A DNA stretch of 64,000 bases from Actinomyces sp. (GTDB lineage Bacteria; Actinomycetota; Actinomycetes; Actinomycetales; Actinomycetaceae): positions 62,001 to 126,000 of the forward strand of contig NZ_JARKVC010000039.1 of assembly GCF_029851875.1 (NCBI RefSeq). The letters are read 5' to 3'. Positions 53,384 through 62,674 of this stretch are shown piece by piece. Numbering within the stretch: position 1 is the first letter of the stretch; each line of letters begins with the position of its first letter. A program made the position numbers and the translations under genes. Below the pieces are notes generated by a model, which was given only the letters and a program-made list of their open reading frames with translations, ran no database searches and was not told where the DNA came from.

Positions 53384-54118
53384 TCAGCCCTCGTCGGCGC
53401 TGCGCAGCACCTCGGACAGGCGCCGGGCGGCGGCCATGACCACGGGGCCGTGGACGCGTCCGGGCTGGCGGCCCATCCGCTCGATGGGGCCTGAGATGGA
53501 GATCGCCGCGATCACCTTGCCGCTGGCCCCACGCACCGGCGCGGAGACCGAGGCGACCCCGGGCTCGCGCTCACCCACGGACTGGGCCCAGCCCCGGCGT
53601 CGGACCGCCGAGAGCATGGTGGCGTTGAAGCGTGCCCCGGCCAGTCCGCGGTGCAGGCGGTCCGGCTCCTCCCACGCCAGGAGGATCTGGGCTCCCGAGC
53701 CGCCGAGCATGGACATGGTGGCACCCACGGGGATGGAGTCGCGCAGGCCGATCGGACGCTCGGCGTTGGCCACGCAGATGCGCACGTCGCCCTGACGGCG
53801 GTAGAGCTGGGCGGACTCGTGCGTCTTGTCCCGCAGCGCCGCGAGCACGGGGCCGGCGGCGGCGAGCAGGTGGTCCTCGCCGGCGGCTGAGGCGAGCTCG
53901 CTCAGCCGCGGGCCCAGGATGAAGCGTCCCTGTGAGTCGCGGGAGACCAGGCGGTGGTACTCCAGCGCCACCGCGATGCGGTGAGCCGTCGGTCGGGCCA
54001 GGTGCGTGGAGGTCACAAGCTGTGCCAGGGTGGCCGGTCCGGCCTCCAACGCACTCATGACCAGTGCGGCCTTGTCGATGACGCCGACGCCGCTGCTCTC
54101 CTCAATCGATGCGTCCAT
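53384..54118 (-). CDS. ltbR: IclR-family regulator LtbR/NdgR
   Basis: A 244-residue regulator with an N-terminal winged helix (LAQLVTSTHLARPTAHRIAVALEYHRLV) and a C-terminal effector domain (SGPIERMGRQPGRVHG, RRRGWAQSVGEREPG). The full-length pattern matches the LtbR/NdgR family, which represses leuCD and leuB in corynebacteria and Streptomyces. It is divergent from leuC with an inverted repeat in the 82-bp gap. ATG 54118 gives the family-like N-terminus; an upstream start at 54154 is in the promoter region. Confidence 0.9.
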   Translation of the reverse strand: MDASIEESSGVGVIDKAALVMSALEAGPATLAQLVTSTHLARPTAHRIAVALEYHRLVSRDSQGRFILGPRLSELASAAGEDHLLAAAGPVLAALRDKTHESAQLYRRQGDVRICVANAERPIGLRDSIPVGATMSMLGGSGAQILLAWEEPDRLHRGLAGARFNATMLSAVRRRGWAQSVGEREPGVASVSAPVRGASGKVIAAISISGPIERMGRQPGRVHGPVVMAAARRLSEVLRSADEG

Positions 54119-54142
54119 AATCTGATACTGCCATCCCAAGGG

Positions 54143-54167
54143 GTGAGATTTCAAGTTAAGGTCTCAC
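54143..54167. promoter_or_regulatory. Candidate LtbR operator between ltbR and leuC
   Basis: The inverted repeat GTGAGA (54143-54148) and TCTCAC (54162-54167), separated by 13 AT-rich bases, is the only clear dyad in the divergent gap. The surrounding AT-rich stretch probably contains both promoters. Confidence 0.55.
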
Positions 54168-54200
54168 GCAGTCAGAAACCTCGTGAAAGGAAGTGTCGCG

Positions 54201-55622
54201 ATGGGAAAGACCCTCGCTGAGAAGGTGTGGCAGGACCACGTCGTGTCCAAGGGAGCCGACGGTGCCCCGGATCTGCTCTACATCGACCTCCACCTCGTCC
54301 ACGAGGTCACCAGCCCCCAGGCCTTTGAGGGTCTGCGCCTGGCTGGCCGCCAGGTGCGTTGTCCCGACCTCACGCTGGCCACCGAGGACCACAACACCCC
54401 CACCCTGGACATCGACCTGCCGATCGCGGACCTGACCAGCCGTACCCAGATCGAGACCCTGCGCCGCAACTGCGCGGAGTTCGGGGTGCGCCTGCACTCC
54501 CTGGGGGACGCTGACCAGGGCATCGTCCACGCGGTCGGCCCGCAGCTGGGACTGACCCAGCCCGGCATGACGGTGGTGTGCGGTGACTCCCACACCTCCA
54601 CCCACGGTGCCTTCGGCGCGCTCGCCTTCGGCATCGGTACCAGCCAGGTCGAGCACGTCCTGGCCACCCAGACCCTGCAGATGAAGCCCTTCAAGACCAT
54701 GAGCGTGCGTATCGACGGCGAGCTGCCCGCTGGGTCCGGGGCCAAGGACGTCATCCTGGCTGTCATCGCCAAGATCGGTACCAACGGCGCCCAGGGCCAC
54801 GTCATCGAGTACCGCGGCAGCGCCATCGAGAGGCTCTCGATGGAGGCGCGCATGACGATCTGCAACATGAGCATCGAGGCCGGGGCGCGTGCCGGCATGA
54901 TCGCGCCGGACCAGACCACCTTCGACTACCTCCAGGGCCGTCCCCACGCTCCGCAGGGGGAGGACTGGGACGCCGCTGTGGCCTACTGGCGCTCTCTTCG
55001 TACGGACGACGACGCCGTCTTCGACACCGAGGTGGTCCTCCGGGCCGAGGACATCGAGCCCTTTGTCACTTGGGGCACGAACCCCGGCCAGGGCCTGCCG
55101 ATCTCAGCCACGGTTCCCGACCCCGAGCAGATCGCGGACGAGACCGAGCGCCGCGCCGCTGAGCGGGCCCTGGAGTACATGGACCTGCGCCCGGGCACCC
55201 CGTTGCGTGAGATCCACGTGGACACGGTCTTCCTCGGATCGTGCACCAACGGCCGTATCGAGGACCTGCGGGCCGCTGCCGAGGTGGTGCGCGGGCGCAC
55301 CAAGGCCGAGGGGCTGCGCATGCTCGTGGTCCCTGCTTCTGCCCGTATCCGTCTGCAGGCCGAGGCTGAGGGCCTGGACCAGGTCTTCAAGGACTTCGGG
55401 GCCGAGTGGCGCAACGCCGGCTGCTCGATGTGCCTGGCCATGAACCCGGACAAGCTCTCCCCTGGCGAGCGAGCGGCCTCGACCTCCAACCGCAACTTCG
55501 AGGGACGCCAGGGCAAGGGCGGGCGCACCCACCTGGTCTCGCCCGTCGTCGCCGCGGCCACGGCGGTGCTCGGCACGCTGTCCACCCCTGCAGACCTTCC
55601 CGTCCTGACCCCCGCGGCCTGA
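54201..55622 (+). CDS. leuC: 3-isopropylmalate dehydratase large subunit
   Basis: LeuC with LeuD isomerises 2-isopropylmalate to 3-isopropylmalate in leucine synthesis. The 473-residue protein has the three iron-sulphur ligands C348 ([10 protein letters not shown]), C408 and C411 (GCSMCLAMN), and the [20 protein letters not shown] block split around 127-146. ATG 54201 gives the family start [10 protein letters not shown] with GAAAGGAAG upstream; an upstream ATG at 54183 is less likely. It forms an operon with leuD, probably repressed by LtbR. Confidence 0.98.
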   Translation: MGKTLAEKVWQDHVVSKGADGAPDLLYIDLHLVHEVTSPQAFEGLRLAGRQVRCPDLTLATEDHNTPTLDIDLPIADLTSRTQIETLRRNCAEFGVRLHSLGDADQGIVHAVGPQLGLTQPGMTVVCGDSHTSTHGAFGALAFGIGTSQVEHVLATQTLQMKPFKTMSVRIDGELPAGSGAKDVILAVIAKIGTNGAQGHVIEYRGSAIERLSMEARMTICNMSIEAGARAGMIAPDQTTFDYLQGRPHAPQGEDWDAAVAYWRSLRTDDDAVFDTEVVLRAEDIEPFVTWGTNPGQGLPISATVPDPEQIADETERRAAERALEYMDLRPGTPLREIHVDTVFLGSCTNGRIEDLRAAAEVVRGRTKAEGLRMLVVPASARIRLQAEAEGLDQVFKDFGAEWRNAGCSMCLAMNPDKLSPGERAASTSNRNFEGRQGKGGRTHLVSPVVAAATAVLGTLSTPADLPVLTPAA

Positions 55623-55648
55623 CCACCCCGAGACCCAAGGAGACACTC

Positions 55649-56302
55649 ATGGAGAAGTTCGTCCGCCACACCGGTATCGGGGCCCCGCTGCGTCGCAGCG
55701 CCGTCGACACCGACCAGATCATCCCCGCCGTGTACCTCAAGCGCGTCACACGCACGGGCTTCGAGGACGCCCTGTTCGCCTCCTGGCGGGCGAACGAGGC
55801 CGACTTCATCCTCAACCAGGAGGCCTACAAGCGCGCCAGCGTGCTCGTGGCCGGCCCGGACTTCGGTACCGGGTCCTCGCGCGAGCACGCCGTGTGGGCG
55901 CTCAAGGACTACGGCTTCAAGGTGGTGCTGGCCCCACGCTTCGCGGACATCTTCCGCGGCAACGCCGGCAAGCAGGGGCTGGTGGCAGGCGTCATCTCCC
56001 AGGAGGACGCCGAGCAGCTGTGGAAGATCCTGGAGACCGAGCCCGGCACCGAGGTGAGCGTGGACCTGGAGCAGCGCACGGTGTCCGCCGGCGGCCTGCG
56101 CACCACCTTCCAGATCGACGACTACGTGCGCTGGACCCTGATGGAGGGCCTGGACGACATCTCGCTGACCCTCCAGCACGAGGACGAGATCGCCGCCTAC
56201 GAGGCTGCGCGCCCCTCCTTCAAGCCGCGCACCCTGCCTGCTCGCCACCTGCCTGAGGCCGAGGTCGTGCCGGCACGCGCCGCGGACGTGCCGCGGGCCT
56301 GA
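55649..56302 (+). CDS. leuD: 3-isopropylmalate dehydratase small subunit
   Basis: The 217-residue partner of LeuC begins [16 protein letters not shown] and has the VDTDQIIPA and [17 protein letters not shown] blocks. A strong AAGGAG lies seven bases before the ATG, 26 bp after leuC. The C-terminus has a short Ala/Arg/Pro-rich extension beyond the usual end. Confidence 0.98.
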   Translation: MEKFVRHTGIGAPLRRSAVDTDQIIPAVYLKRVTRTGFEDALFASWRANEADFILNQEAYKRASVLVAGPDFGTGSSREHAVWALKDYGFKVVLAPRFADIFRGNAGKQGLVAGVISQEDAEQLWKILETEPGTEVSVDLEQRTVSAGGLRTTFQIDDYVRWTLMEGLDDISLTLQHEDEIAAYEAARPSFKPRTLPARHLPEAEVVPARAADVPRA

Positions 56303-56313
56303 GGCGCACGGTG

Positions 56314-56337
56314 GGCGCAGGCAGCCAGCCTGGCGCC
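56314..56337 (+). terminator. Hairpin after leuD
   Basis: GGCGCAGGC (56314-56322) pairs with GCCTGGCGCC (56328-56337) with one bulged base and a 5-nt loop, 12 bp after the leuD stop. Confidence 0.6.
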
Positions 56338-56463
56338 TACCGGACCCTATGACGACGACGTGACCGCCTCTCTGCCTGATGCGGCCGCGTCGTCGCTGGC
56401 GCAGGAATTGCGCGCTGAGCGACGCCGTCGCGCACCTCACGTCGCGCGCGGCCTGCGTGCCAC

Positions 56464-56469
56464 TATCCT
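56464..56469 (+). promoter_or_regulatory. Probable murA -10 element
   Basis: TATCCT is the best -10 in the 232-bp leuD-murA gap and would give a 5' UTR of about 60 nt ending in the GGAGG before murA. No convincing -35 was found. Confidence 0.45.
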
Positions 56470-56534
56470 GGGGCGACTGTGCCCGGCCGCTCCCTGCGCG
56501 CCTCGGGCCCCGCTTCAGGTGACGGAGGATGACG

Positions 56535-57857
56535 ATGGTCGACGGACTGCTGCAGGTCCACGGTGGCCGCCCGCTGCGCGGCGAGATCACGGTGCGCGGC
56601 GCGAAGAACCTCGTGCCCAAGGCCATGGTCGCTGCGCTGCTGGGCCGTACCCCCTCGGTGCTGCGCAACGTGCCCCTCATCCGTGACGTGGACGTGGTCT
56701 CCGGGCTGCTGAGCCTGCACGGGGTCTCCATCGACTACGACCAGACCGAGGGCGTCTTGTCCCTGGACCCCTCTAGCGTCGAGAGCGCCCACATGGCGGA
56801 CATCGACGCCCACGCCGGGTCCTCACGCATCCCGATTCTCTTCTGCGGCCCGCTCCTGCACCGCCTGGGGGAGGCCTTCATCCCGGACCTGGGCGGCTGC
56901 CGCATCGGGGACCGTCCTATCGACTTCCACCTCAGCATCCTGCGCAGCTTCGGCGCCGTGGTGGACAAGCAGACGATGGGCATCCGGCTGACCGCCCCCC
57001 ACGGGCTGCACGGCACGGTCATCGACCTGCCCTACCCCTCGGTGGGCGCCACCGAGCAGACTCTGCTCACCGCCGTGCGCGCCGAGGGCCTGACAGAGCT
57101 GCGCGGGGCCGCGATCGAGCCCGAGATCATGGACCTGGTGGACGTGCTGCAGAAGATGGGCGCCATCATCTCCGTGGACACCGACCGCACCATCCACATC
57201 GAGGGCGTCGACGAGCTGGTCGGCTACACCCACACCGCCCTGCCCGATCGCATCGAGGCCGCCTCCTGGGCCTCGGCAGCCCTGGCGACCGGCGGTGACG
57301 TGTTCGTGCGTGGTGCCCACCAGTCGGACATGACCACCTTCTTGAACGTCTACCGCAAGGTCGGCGGCGCCTTCGACGTGCGTGACGACGGCATCCGCTT
57401 CTGGCACCCGGGCGGTGACCTGAAGTCGCTGGTGGTGGAGACCAACGTCCACCCCGGTTTCATGACCGACTGGCAGCAGCCGCTGGTGGTGGCCCTGACC
57501 CAGGCGGACGGTCTGTCCATCGTGCACGAGACGGTGTACGAGAACCGCTTCGGCTTCACCTCGGCGCTGCGCAAGATGGGGGCCACGATCCAGGTCTACC
57601 GCGAGTGCCTGGGCGGCTCGGCCTGCCGCTTCGGTCAGCGCAACTTCTACCACTCCGCCGTCGTCTCCGGCCCCTCGCCCCTGCACGGGGCGGATATCGA
57701 GGTGCCCGACCTGCGCGGTGGCTTCTCCCACCTCATTGCCGCCCTGGCGGCCGAGGGCACGAGCCGGGTCGAGGGCGTCAACCTCATCGACCGTGGCTAC
57801 GAGCACTTCATGAGCAAGCTCGCCGCGCTGGAGGCGGACGTCACCCGCCTCGCCTGA
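56535..57857 (+). CDS. murA: UDP-N-acetylglucosamine 1-carboxyvinyltransferase
   Basis: MurA transfers enolpyruvate to UDP-GlcNAc, the first committed step of peptidoglycan synthesis and the fosfomycin target. The 440-residue protein starts VDGLLQVHGG and has the RGAKN substrate motif at 22-26. The catalytic cysteine is kept (C122 in LGGCRIG), so fosfomycin sensitivity is not lost through the Cys-to-Asp change seen in mycobacteria. ATG 56535 is six bases after GGAGG; an ATG at 56529 is too close to it. Confidence 0.95.
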   Translation: MVDGLLQVHGGRPLRGEITVRGAKNLVPKAMVAALLGRTPSVLRNVPLIRDVDVVSGLLSLHGVSIDYDQTEGVLSLDPSSVESAHMADIDAHAGSSRIPILFCGPLLHRLGEAFIPDLGGCRIGDRPIDFHLSILRSFGAVVDKQTMGIRLTAPHGLHGTVIDLPYPSVGATEQTLLTAVRAEGLTELRGAAIEPEIMDLVDVLQKMGAIISVDTDRTIHIEGVDELVGYTHTALPDRIEAASWASAALATGGDVFVRGAHQSDMTTFLNVYRKVGGAFDVRDDGIRFWHPGGDLKSLVVETNVHPGFMTDWQQPLVVALTQADGLSIVHETVYENRFGFTSALRKMGATIQVYRECLGGSACRFGQRNFYHSAVVSGPSPLHGADIEVPDLRGGFSHLIAALAAEGTSRVEGVNLIDRGYEHFMSKLAALEADVTRLA

Positions 57858-57910
57858 GCGCGTGGCGGTGCCTGCGCGTCCTGAGCGGTGCCTCCCAGTA
57901 GAGTCACCGT

Positions 57911-58723
57911 GTGGCTCCGACTCAGCACCGCACCATGACGCCCTTCTACCGCTTCGCCGCACGGGGGGTGATCATCCCCTTCCTCAAGGCCGTCTCACGC
58001 CAGGCGGTGACGGGGCTGGAGAACATCCCGCGCTCCGGCGGGTTCGTGGCGGTGGCCAACCACCTGTCCGAGCTGGACTCGCTGACGGCCATGCGTGCCC
58101 TGGTGGACGCTGACGTCCCGGTCTACTCCCTGGCCAAGTCCAGCCTGTTCGAGATCCCGGTGCTCGGTCACGTCTTCAAGGCCGGTGGCCAGATCCCGGT
58201 CTACCGTGGCACGGACAAGGCCGGCAACGCCCTGGTGGAGGCTGAGCGGCGCCTGCGCGGCGGGGACGCCATCATGGTCTTCCCCGAGGGCACGCTCTCG
58301 CGCGACCCTCTTCAGTGGCCGATGACCGGCAAGACCGGCGCGGCCCGCCTGGCGATGGCCACCGGCGTCCCCGTCCTTCCCATGGGGCAGTGGGGGGCGC
58401 AGGACATCCTCGACTCCTTCGAGGGCGGCGGCTTCCGCCCCTTGCCGCGCAAGGACGTGCGTGTGAGCATCGGCGAGCCCTTCACCCTGGAGGCCTTCGG
58501 CTCAGACACCACGGACCGTGAGGCCGTGCGCGAGGCGACGGCTGAGATCATGCGCCGCATCACCACGATCGTGGAGGAGCTGCGCGGGCTCAAGGCCCCG
58601 CGCCCCTACGACCTCCACTACGACGGCAACCCGGGTAAGAACAGGCGCGGTCGGGACAGGCGCGGCACGCGTCGCCCCGACCCGCTGCCCGGGCAGGAGG
58701 GCGACGGCGGGAGCCGGGCATGA
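57911..58723 (+). CDS. plsC: 1-acyl-sn-glycerol-3-phosphate acyltransferase
   Basis: PlsC acylates lysophosphatidic acid to phosphatidic acid at the membrane. The 270-residue protein has the catalytic NHLSELD motif (NHxxxxD), GGQIPVYRGTD, and FPEGTLSR. It begins at a GTG seven bases after TAGAGT with no Shine-Dalgarno site, so a leaderless transcript is likely. A basic Arg/Gly-rich C-terminal tail follows the domain. Its stop overlaps the gpsA start by 4 bp. Confidence 0.94.
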   Translation: MAPTQHRTMTPFYRFAARGVIIPFLKAVSRQAVTGLENIPRSGGFVAVANHLSELDSLTAMRALVDADVPVYSLAKSSLFEIPVLGHVFKAGGQIPVYRGTDKAGNALVEAERRLRGGDAIMVFPEGTLSRDPLQWPMTGKTGAARLAMATGVPVLPMGQWGAQDILDSFEGGGFRPLPRKDVRVSIGEPFTLEAFGSDTTDREAVREATAEIMRRITTIVEELRGLKAPRPYDLHYDGNPGKNRRGRDRRGTRRPDPLPGQEGDGGSRA

Positions 58724-59745
58724 GCGGCTTCTCGCGCGCCGCTGTGATCGGCTCAGGCGCGTGGGGGACCACCTTCGCCTGCCTGCTGGCGAGTGCCGGC
58801 ACCCCGACGACGATCTGGGCGCGTCGGGCTGAGCTGGCCGACGAGGTCAACGCGGGTACCAACGCCCGTTACCTCCCCGGCACACCTCTACCGGCGGGTG
58901 TCAGCGCCACCACGGACCTGGGGGAGGCGGTGGAGGAGGCGGGGCTCGTCGTCGTCGCCGTGCCCTCGCAGGTCTCGCGCCAGGTGCTCGCGCCCCTGGC
59001 TGGCAGCCTCGCTCCCGGGGCCGTGGCCGTGTCGCTCATGAAGGGCATTGAGGTGGGGACCGGACTGCGCATGAGCCAGGTCCTGGGGCAGGCGCTGGAG
59101 CTGGAGGAGGGACGCCTCGCCGTCGTCTCCGGGCCGAACCTGGCCGACGAGATCGCGGCTGGTCAGCCCACGGCCACGGTGGTGGCCGCCAGTGACCCGC
59201 AGGTGGCGACGGCGGTGGCCGGTGCCTGCGCGACCGCCACCTTCCGGCCCTACACCAACACCGACGTGCTGGGCGTGGAGCTGTGCGGGGCGGTCAAGAA
59301 CGTCATCGCCCTGGCCGTGGGGATCGCGGCAGGACGCGGACTGGGAGACAACTCCAAGGCCACGATCATCACCCGTGGGCTGGTGGAGATCACGCGGCTC
59401 GGGCTCGCGCTGGGCGCTGCGTCGGAGACCTTCTCGGGCCTGGCGGGCATGGGCGACCTTGTGGCCACCTGCTCCTCGCCGCTGTCACGCAACCAGACCT
59501 TCGGGCGTCGGCTGGGGGAGGGGATGAGCGTGGCCGAGGCCTCGGCTGCCTCACGTGGTGTGGCTGAGGGCGCCAAGTCGGCTCGCGCCGTGCTGGACCT
59601 GGCCGAGGCCCACGGGGTCGAGATGCCGATCACCGCCGGCGTCGTAGCCGTGGTGGAGGGCGCAGCGACGGTCCCCGAGGTCACCGACGCCTTGCTAGCG
59701 CGTCCGCGCAAGGCCGAGGGCGTCCACGCCACGCCGCAGCGCTGA
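58720..59745 (+). CDS. gpsA: Glycerol-3-phosphate dehydrogenase [NAD(P)+]
   Basis: GpsA makes sn-glycerol-3-phosphate from dihydroxyacetone phosphate, feeding PlsC and PgsA. The 341-residue protein has the NAD loop GSGAWGTTFA, the SGPNLADEIAAGQPTA block and the catalytic lysine in ELCGAVKNVIALA. It is coupled to plsC through an ATGA overlap. In many actinobacteria ddl follows gpsA; here a different gene module follows instead. Confidence 0.97.
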   Translation: MSGFSRAAVIGSGAWGTTFACLLASAGTPTTIWARRAELADEVNAGTNARYLPGTPLPAGVSATTDLGEAVEEAGLVVVAVPSQVSRQVLAPLAGSLAPGAVAVSLMKGIEVGTGLRMSQVLGQALELEEGRLAVVSGPNLADEIAAGQPTATVVAASDPQVATAVAGACATATFRPYTNTDVLGVELCGAVKNVIALAVGIAAGRGLGDNSKATIITRGLVEITRLGLALGAASETFSGLAGMGDLVATCSSPLSRNQTFGRRLGEGMSVAEASAASRGVAEGAKSARAVLDLAEAHGVEMPITAGVVAVVEGAATVPEVTDALLARPRKAEGVHATPQR

Positions 59746-59903
59746 CCTCCGACTCCCTTCCCATTTTGTGCCGAGCGTCCGGTCTTGACGTGCACGCGGG
59801 AGGCGATTTACCAACAAATGGTGGTGACGGGCTGGGGATGGTCTGCCCGATCCTTGGGATGTCCCACGACGGTGGTGGGACGTCACACGATGGAGAAGGA
59901 TCA

Positions 59904-60341
59904 ATGACGATCATCAGAAAAATTGGCATGGGGCTGGCATCTGTTGCTCTCCTCATCGGGACGACAGTCCCCGCTCACGCAGCAACCGCCGGAGTTGAAA
60001 GCGTCACTGCGCGGCCGCGTTGCGCGGCGACGGCTCCTAAGAAGATCACCACTGGCGCAACAGCATGGGTACCTGCTGCGAAAACTCGTGGGTCGATTGA
60101 CTGCTGGCTCGCGTATGACCTCGCCGGCTATAACGCAGCGACCTATCGCCTTCAGGAGTCATTGAAGGCTGCCGAGGGTAAAGCAATCGCGGTGGACGGC
60201 TACTTTGGCCAGGCGACCAAGACGGCCGTCATCCAGGTCCAGGCTCGTTATGGCCTGGTCCAGGACGGTGTCTACGGACCATCGACTGGTGGTGCGATGA
60301 AGTGGCGCGGATCGAATGGATCGATTGGCAAGTGGCTCTAG
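59904..60341 (+). CDS. Secreted peptidoglycan-binding domain protein
   Basis: A 145-residue protein with a signal peptide (MTIIRKIGMGLASVALLIGT, cleavage near AHA-AT) and one C-terminal PG_binding_1 domain (about 75-135: YRLQESLKAAEGKAIAVDGYFG, TKTAVIQVQARYGLVQDGVYGP). Two cysteines precede the domain. It should bind peptidoglycan outside the membrane; no enzymatic domain is attached. The ATG has GGAG/AAGGA upstream, and an upstream in-frame start would hide the signal peptide. Base composition is visibly lower in GC than in gpsA. Confidence 0.85.
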   Translation: MTIIRKIGMGLASVALLIGTTVPAHAATAGVESVTARPRCAATAPKKITTGATAWVPAAKTRGSIDCWLAYDLAGYNAATYRLQESLKAAEGKAIAVDGYFGQATKTAVIQVQARYGLVQDGVYGPSTGGAMKWRGSNGSIGKWL

Positions 60342-60350
60342 GCCTTGACG

Positions 60351-60395
60351 TCGCGCGGGTGACCGAGGCGGCTGCAATCGGCTGCTCGCGCGACG
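60351..60395 (+). terminator. Hairpin after the peptidoglycan-binding protein gene
   Basis: GTCGCGCG (60351-60358) pairs with CGCGCGAC (60388-60395), and a pyrimidine/T-rich stretch follows at about 60404-60415. It would separate this gene from the lipoprotein-ABC operon, which may have its own promoter near TATAGA at about 60446. Confidence 0.55.
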
Positions 60396-60461
60396 CCACA
60401 CCTCTTTCAATTTTGTCGTGGCGCTTACAGTGCGGTGCCACTCTTATAGAAAGCGCAATTC

Positions 60462-61379
60462 ATGGACAAGTTGACTCAGTGCGCCGGAGCCGTTCTTGTC
60501 GGCGCGTTACTCGCCGTCTCAGGATGCTCGATGCTCGATCACGAGGAGGAAGGGACAGAGGCTCTTTCAGACGTCATCAAGGACCAGCTCCACTGGACGT
60601 TGCCAACCGATCCCTACTCGCCGGCTCGTGACCAGGCGCTGGAGCTCCAGGCCTTCGATACCGTGCGTGCCCCGTGCATGCGTGACGCCGGATTTGCACA
60701 GGTCGAGATCGGGTGGGACGCCTCAGCGCCCGCCCCAGCAACACTCGCCGGGGACGGAGTCTCGCAGGTCTTTAACGAAGATGTTGCTGGACGCTACGGC
60801 TACCGCATGGCTCCGGACTCACGTAACCTGAACGAGGCCGCCACTCTCGCCGCAGGTGAAGGTGGACTGTGGGCACATGAGTCTCAGGCCTTCTGGGACG
60901 CTCTCTATACGTGTCACGACAAGGCGGACGTGGCACTGACGGGCAAGGACCTCGAGGAGAGTCAGGACGATGCCTCACAGACCTCTGCCATCACCTCTGA
61001 GCTGGACAAGCTCCGGGCAGACACCACTGCCCCTGACCTTGCTGACGCAGCGGCAGCATGGAGAACATGCATGGCTCCGCAGGGAATCATTGACCTGCCG
61101 GCTCAGCCATGGACCCCTGGTGCCATGCTGCCTGACTCGCTGATGCAACGATGGGACTGGGCACCCACCGGGACAGCGAGCGCAGACGAGATCCAGGTAG
61201 CATCCGCTGACGCAACCTGTCGGAGGACATCTGGGTGGTTCGACGCGCTGTATGAGGCGGAATGGAACCTGCGGCAAGCCTTCGTGGACGAGCACCGTAC
61301 AGAGCTTGAGCCTGTCCGCCAGGCACTCGATACCGCGAGGGAACGTTACCGTTCCTTGATCGCCGGGACGAGCACGTGA
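60462..61379 (+). CDS. Lipoprotein of unknown function
   Basis: A 305-residue protein with a lipoprotein signal (MDKLTQCAGAVLVGALLAVS, lipobox VSGC) and a hydrophilic extracytoplasmic part. The mature part contains about five spaced cysteines that could form disulphides and several Trp-containing segments (LWAHESQAFWDALYTC, QRWDWAPTG). No known domain is recognised. It overlaps the next gene by 4 bp (GTGA), so it belongs to the transporter operon, possibly as a substrate-handling or sensor subunit. Confidence 0.75.
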   Translation: MDKLTQCAGAVLVGALLAVSGCSMLDHEEEGTEALSDVIKDQLHWTLPTDPYSPARDQALELQAFDTVRAPCMRDAGFAQVEIGWDASAPAPATLAGDGVSQVFNEDVAGRYGYRMAPDSRNLNEAATLAAGEGGLWAHESQAFWDALYTCHDKADVALTGKDLEESQDDASQTSAITSELDKLRADTTAPDLADAAAAWRTCMAPQGIIDLPAQPWTPGAMLPDSLMQRWDWAPTGTASADEIQVASADATCRRTSGWFDALYEAEWNLRQAFVDEHRTELEPVRQALDTARERYRSLIAGTST

Positions 61380-62674
61380 ACCGCCGTCTGCTTCTGACGC
61401 TCGGTGCCGTTGTCGCGGCGCTGCTGCTCGTTGCAGTGACGTGGCTGGCTGCCTCTCGTTTCCAGTCTCCCGCGCAACGTGCTGCTCAGGCGCAGCCTCC
61501 AGCCGCCGAGCCAGTGCTGGTTCCTGTGACGAAGGCAGATCTCACTGAGCGGACCACGATCAATGCAACGGTCGGTGTCTCCGAATCACGCTCGATCGAC
61601 CTGGTCCTCCCCACCTCTGGGTCCGTGGTGGTCACCGCATCGGGGGTCGCATCCGGCTCTCAGGTCGACAGCGGTCAGGCTGTGGTATGGCTTAATGATC
61701 GTCCTGTCATTGCGTTGTCAGGGGCGTTTCCCCTGTATCGAGACCTCGGCCCAGGAGACACTGGCGCCGATGTCCGTCTGCTTCAAGAAGCGTTGACGGC
61801 ACTGGGATACGGACTCTCAGCTGACGGACAGTTCGGAGTCGCCACGACTCGTGCGCTGACCAAGCTGTATGAACGGGTGGGAGCAGACGCACCAACCAGG
61901 CAAGTGGTTGAGCGAGGCCGAACGAGCTCCGCTCCTTCCGAGGGACAGGATCCTGGATCGGGGACGAGCGGTCCTGGTGAGGCCGACCAGGACCGCGCCA
62001 TACGGCCGGAGGCTGCACAGGCAGCAGGGATGAGTGAGATCTACCTGCCAGTCTCAGAGGTGGTGGTGATTCCGGGTCTGCCTGTCCGGGTCGAGTCCGT
62101 TCCCTCACTCGGAACCACCCTGACAGCCACGACGGCTCGACTGACAGTCTCCAGCGGCCAGACCGTTCTGAGCGCTCAGGTCACCGGATCGCTTGCTGCT
62201 CAGGTGACGCAGCAGATAAGTGGCACGGCACAGCTAGGAGACGAGAGCCTGAGCGTGACAGTCTCATCGGTCGAGTCTGCGCAGACCGGTGCAGACCGTG
62301 GCTCTCAGAGCGATGAGAGCCCTGCTGACGACGACCCGGCGGATGAGGCAGCTCCCAAGGAAGGTGTTGCAGGTGAGCGAACGCTCGTCCTCACTCCGAC
62401 ATCTGCTCAGATCCCTCAGGAATGGATTGGTCGGGGAGGTGTACTGGTCACGCTCGATCTCATCGAGCCGTTACTGGGCGTGCTCACTGTGCCTCAGAGG
62501 GCTCTTGCCTCGGACGCGAGCGGGAGCACCAGCGTTCTTCTCCGCGAGACTGATGGCTCCTTCACACAGGTCCGTGTGGCTCAGAAGGCCTGTGTCGCAG
62601 GAACCTGTGCGATCGAGGCGGACGCGGAGAGCGGGGTACGTGAGGGTGCCTATGTCAGGGTTGACCGCCCATGA
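61376..62674 (+). CDS. Efflux periplasmic-adaptor-like protein with peptidoglycan-binding domain
   Basis: A 432-residue protein with an N-terminal membrane anchor (LLLTLGAVVAALLLVAVTWLAA), an HlyD/MacA-like barrel-sandwich region (LPTSGSVVVTASGVASGSQVDSGQAV), an inserted PG_binding_1 domain (about 125-168) and a C-terminal beta region. Such adaptors work with MacB-type ABC transporters, and the peptidoglycan-binding insert would tether the complex to the Gram-positive wall. It starts at a GTG overlapping the lipoprotein stop and ends overlapping the ABC gene start (ATGA). Confidence 0.82.
   Translation: MNRRLLLTLGAVVAALLLVAVTWLAASRFQSPAQRAAQAQPPAAEPVLVPVTKADLTERTTINATVGVSESRSIDLVLPTSGSVVVTASGVASGSQVDSGQAVVWLNDRPVIALSGAFPLYRDLGPGDTGADVRLLQEALTALGYGLSADGQFGVATTRALTKLYERVGADAPTRQVVERGRTSSAPSEGQDPGSGTSGPGEADQDRAIRPEAAQAAGMSEIYLPVSEVVVIPGLPVRVESVPSLGTTLTATTARLTVSSGQTVLSAQVTGSLAAQVTQQISGTAQLGDESLSVTVSSVESAQTGADRGSQSDESPADDDPADEAAPKEGVAGERTLVLTPTSAQIPQEWIGRGGVLVTLDLIEPLLGVLTVPQRALASDASGSTSVLLRETDGSFTQVRVAQKACVAGTCAIEADAESGVREGAYVRVDRP

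Noticed and set aside
56360-56530. GTG-started small ORF in the leuD-murA gap (TASLPDAAASSLAQELRAE)
   Set aside because: No ribosome site or recognisable family; it runs through the murA promoter region into murA in another frame.
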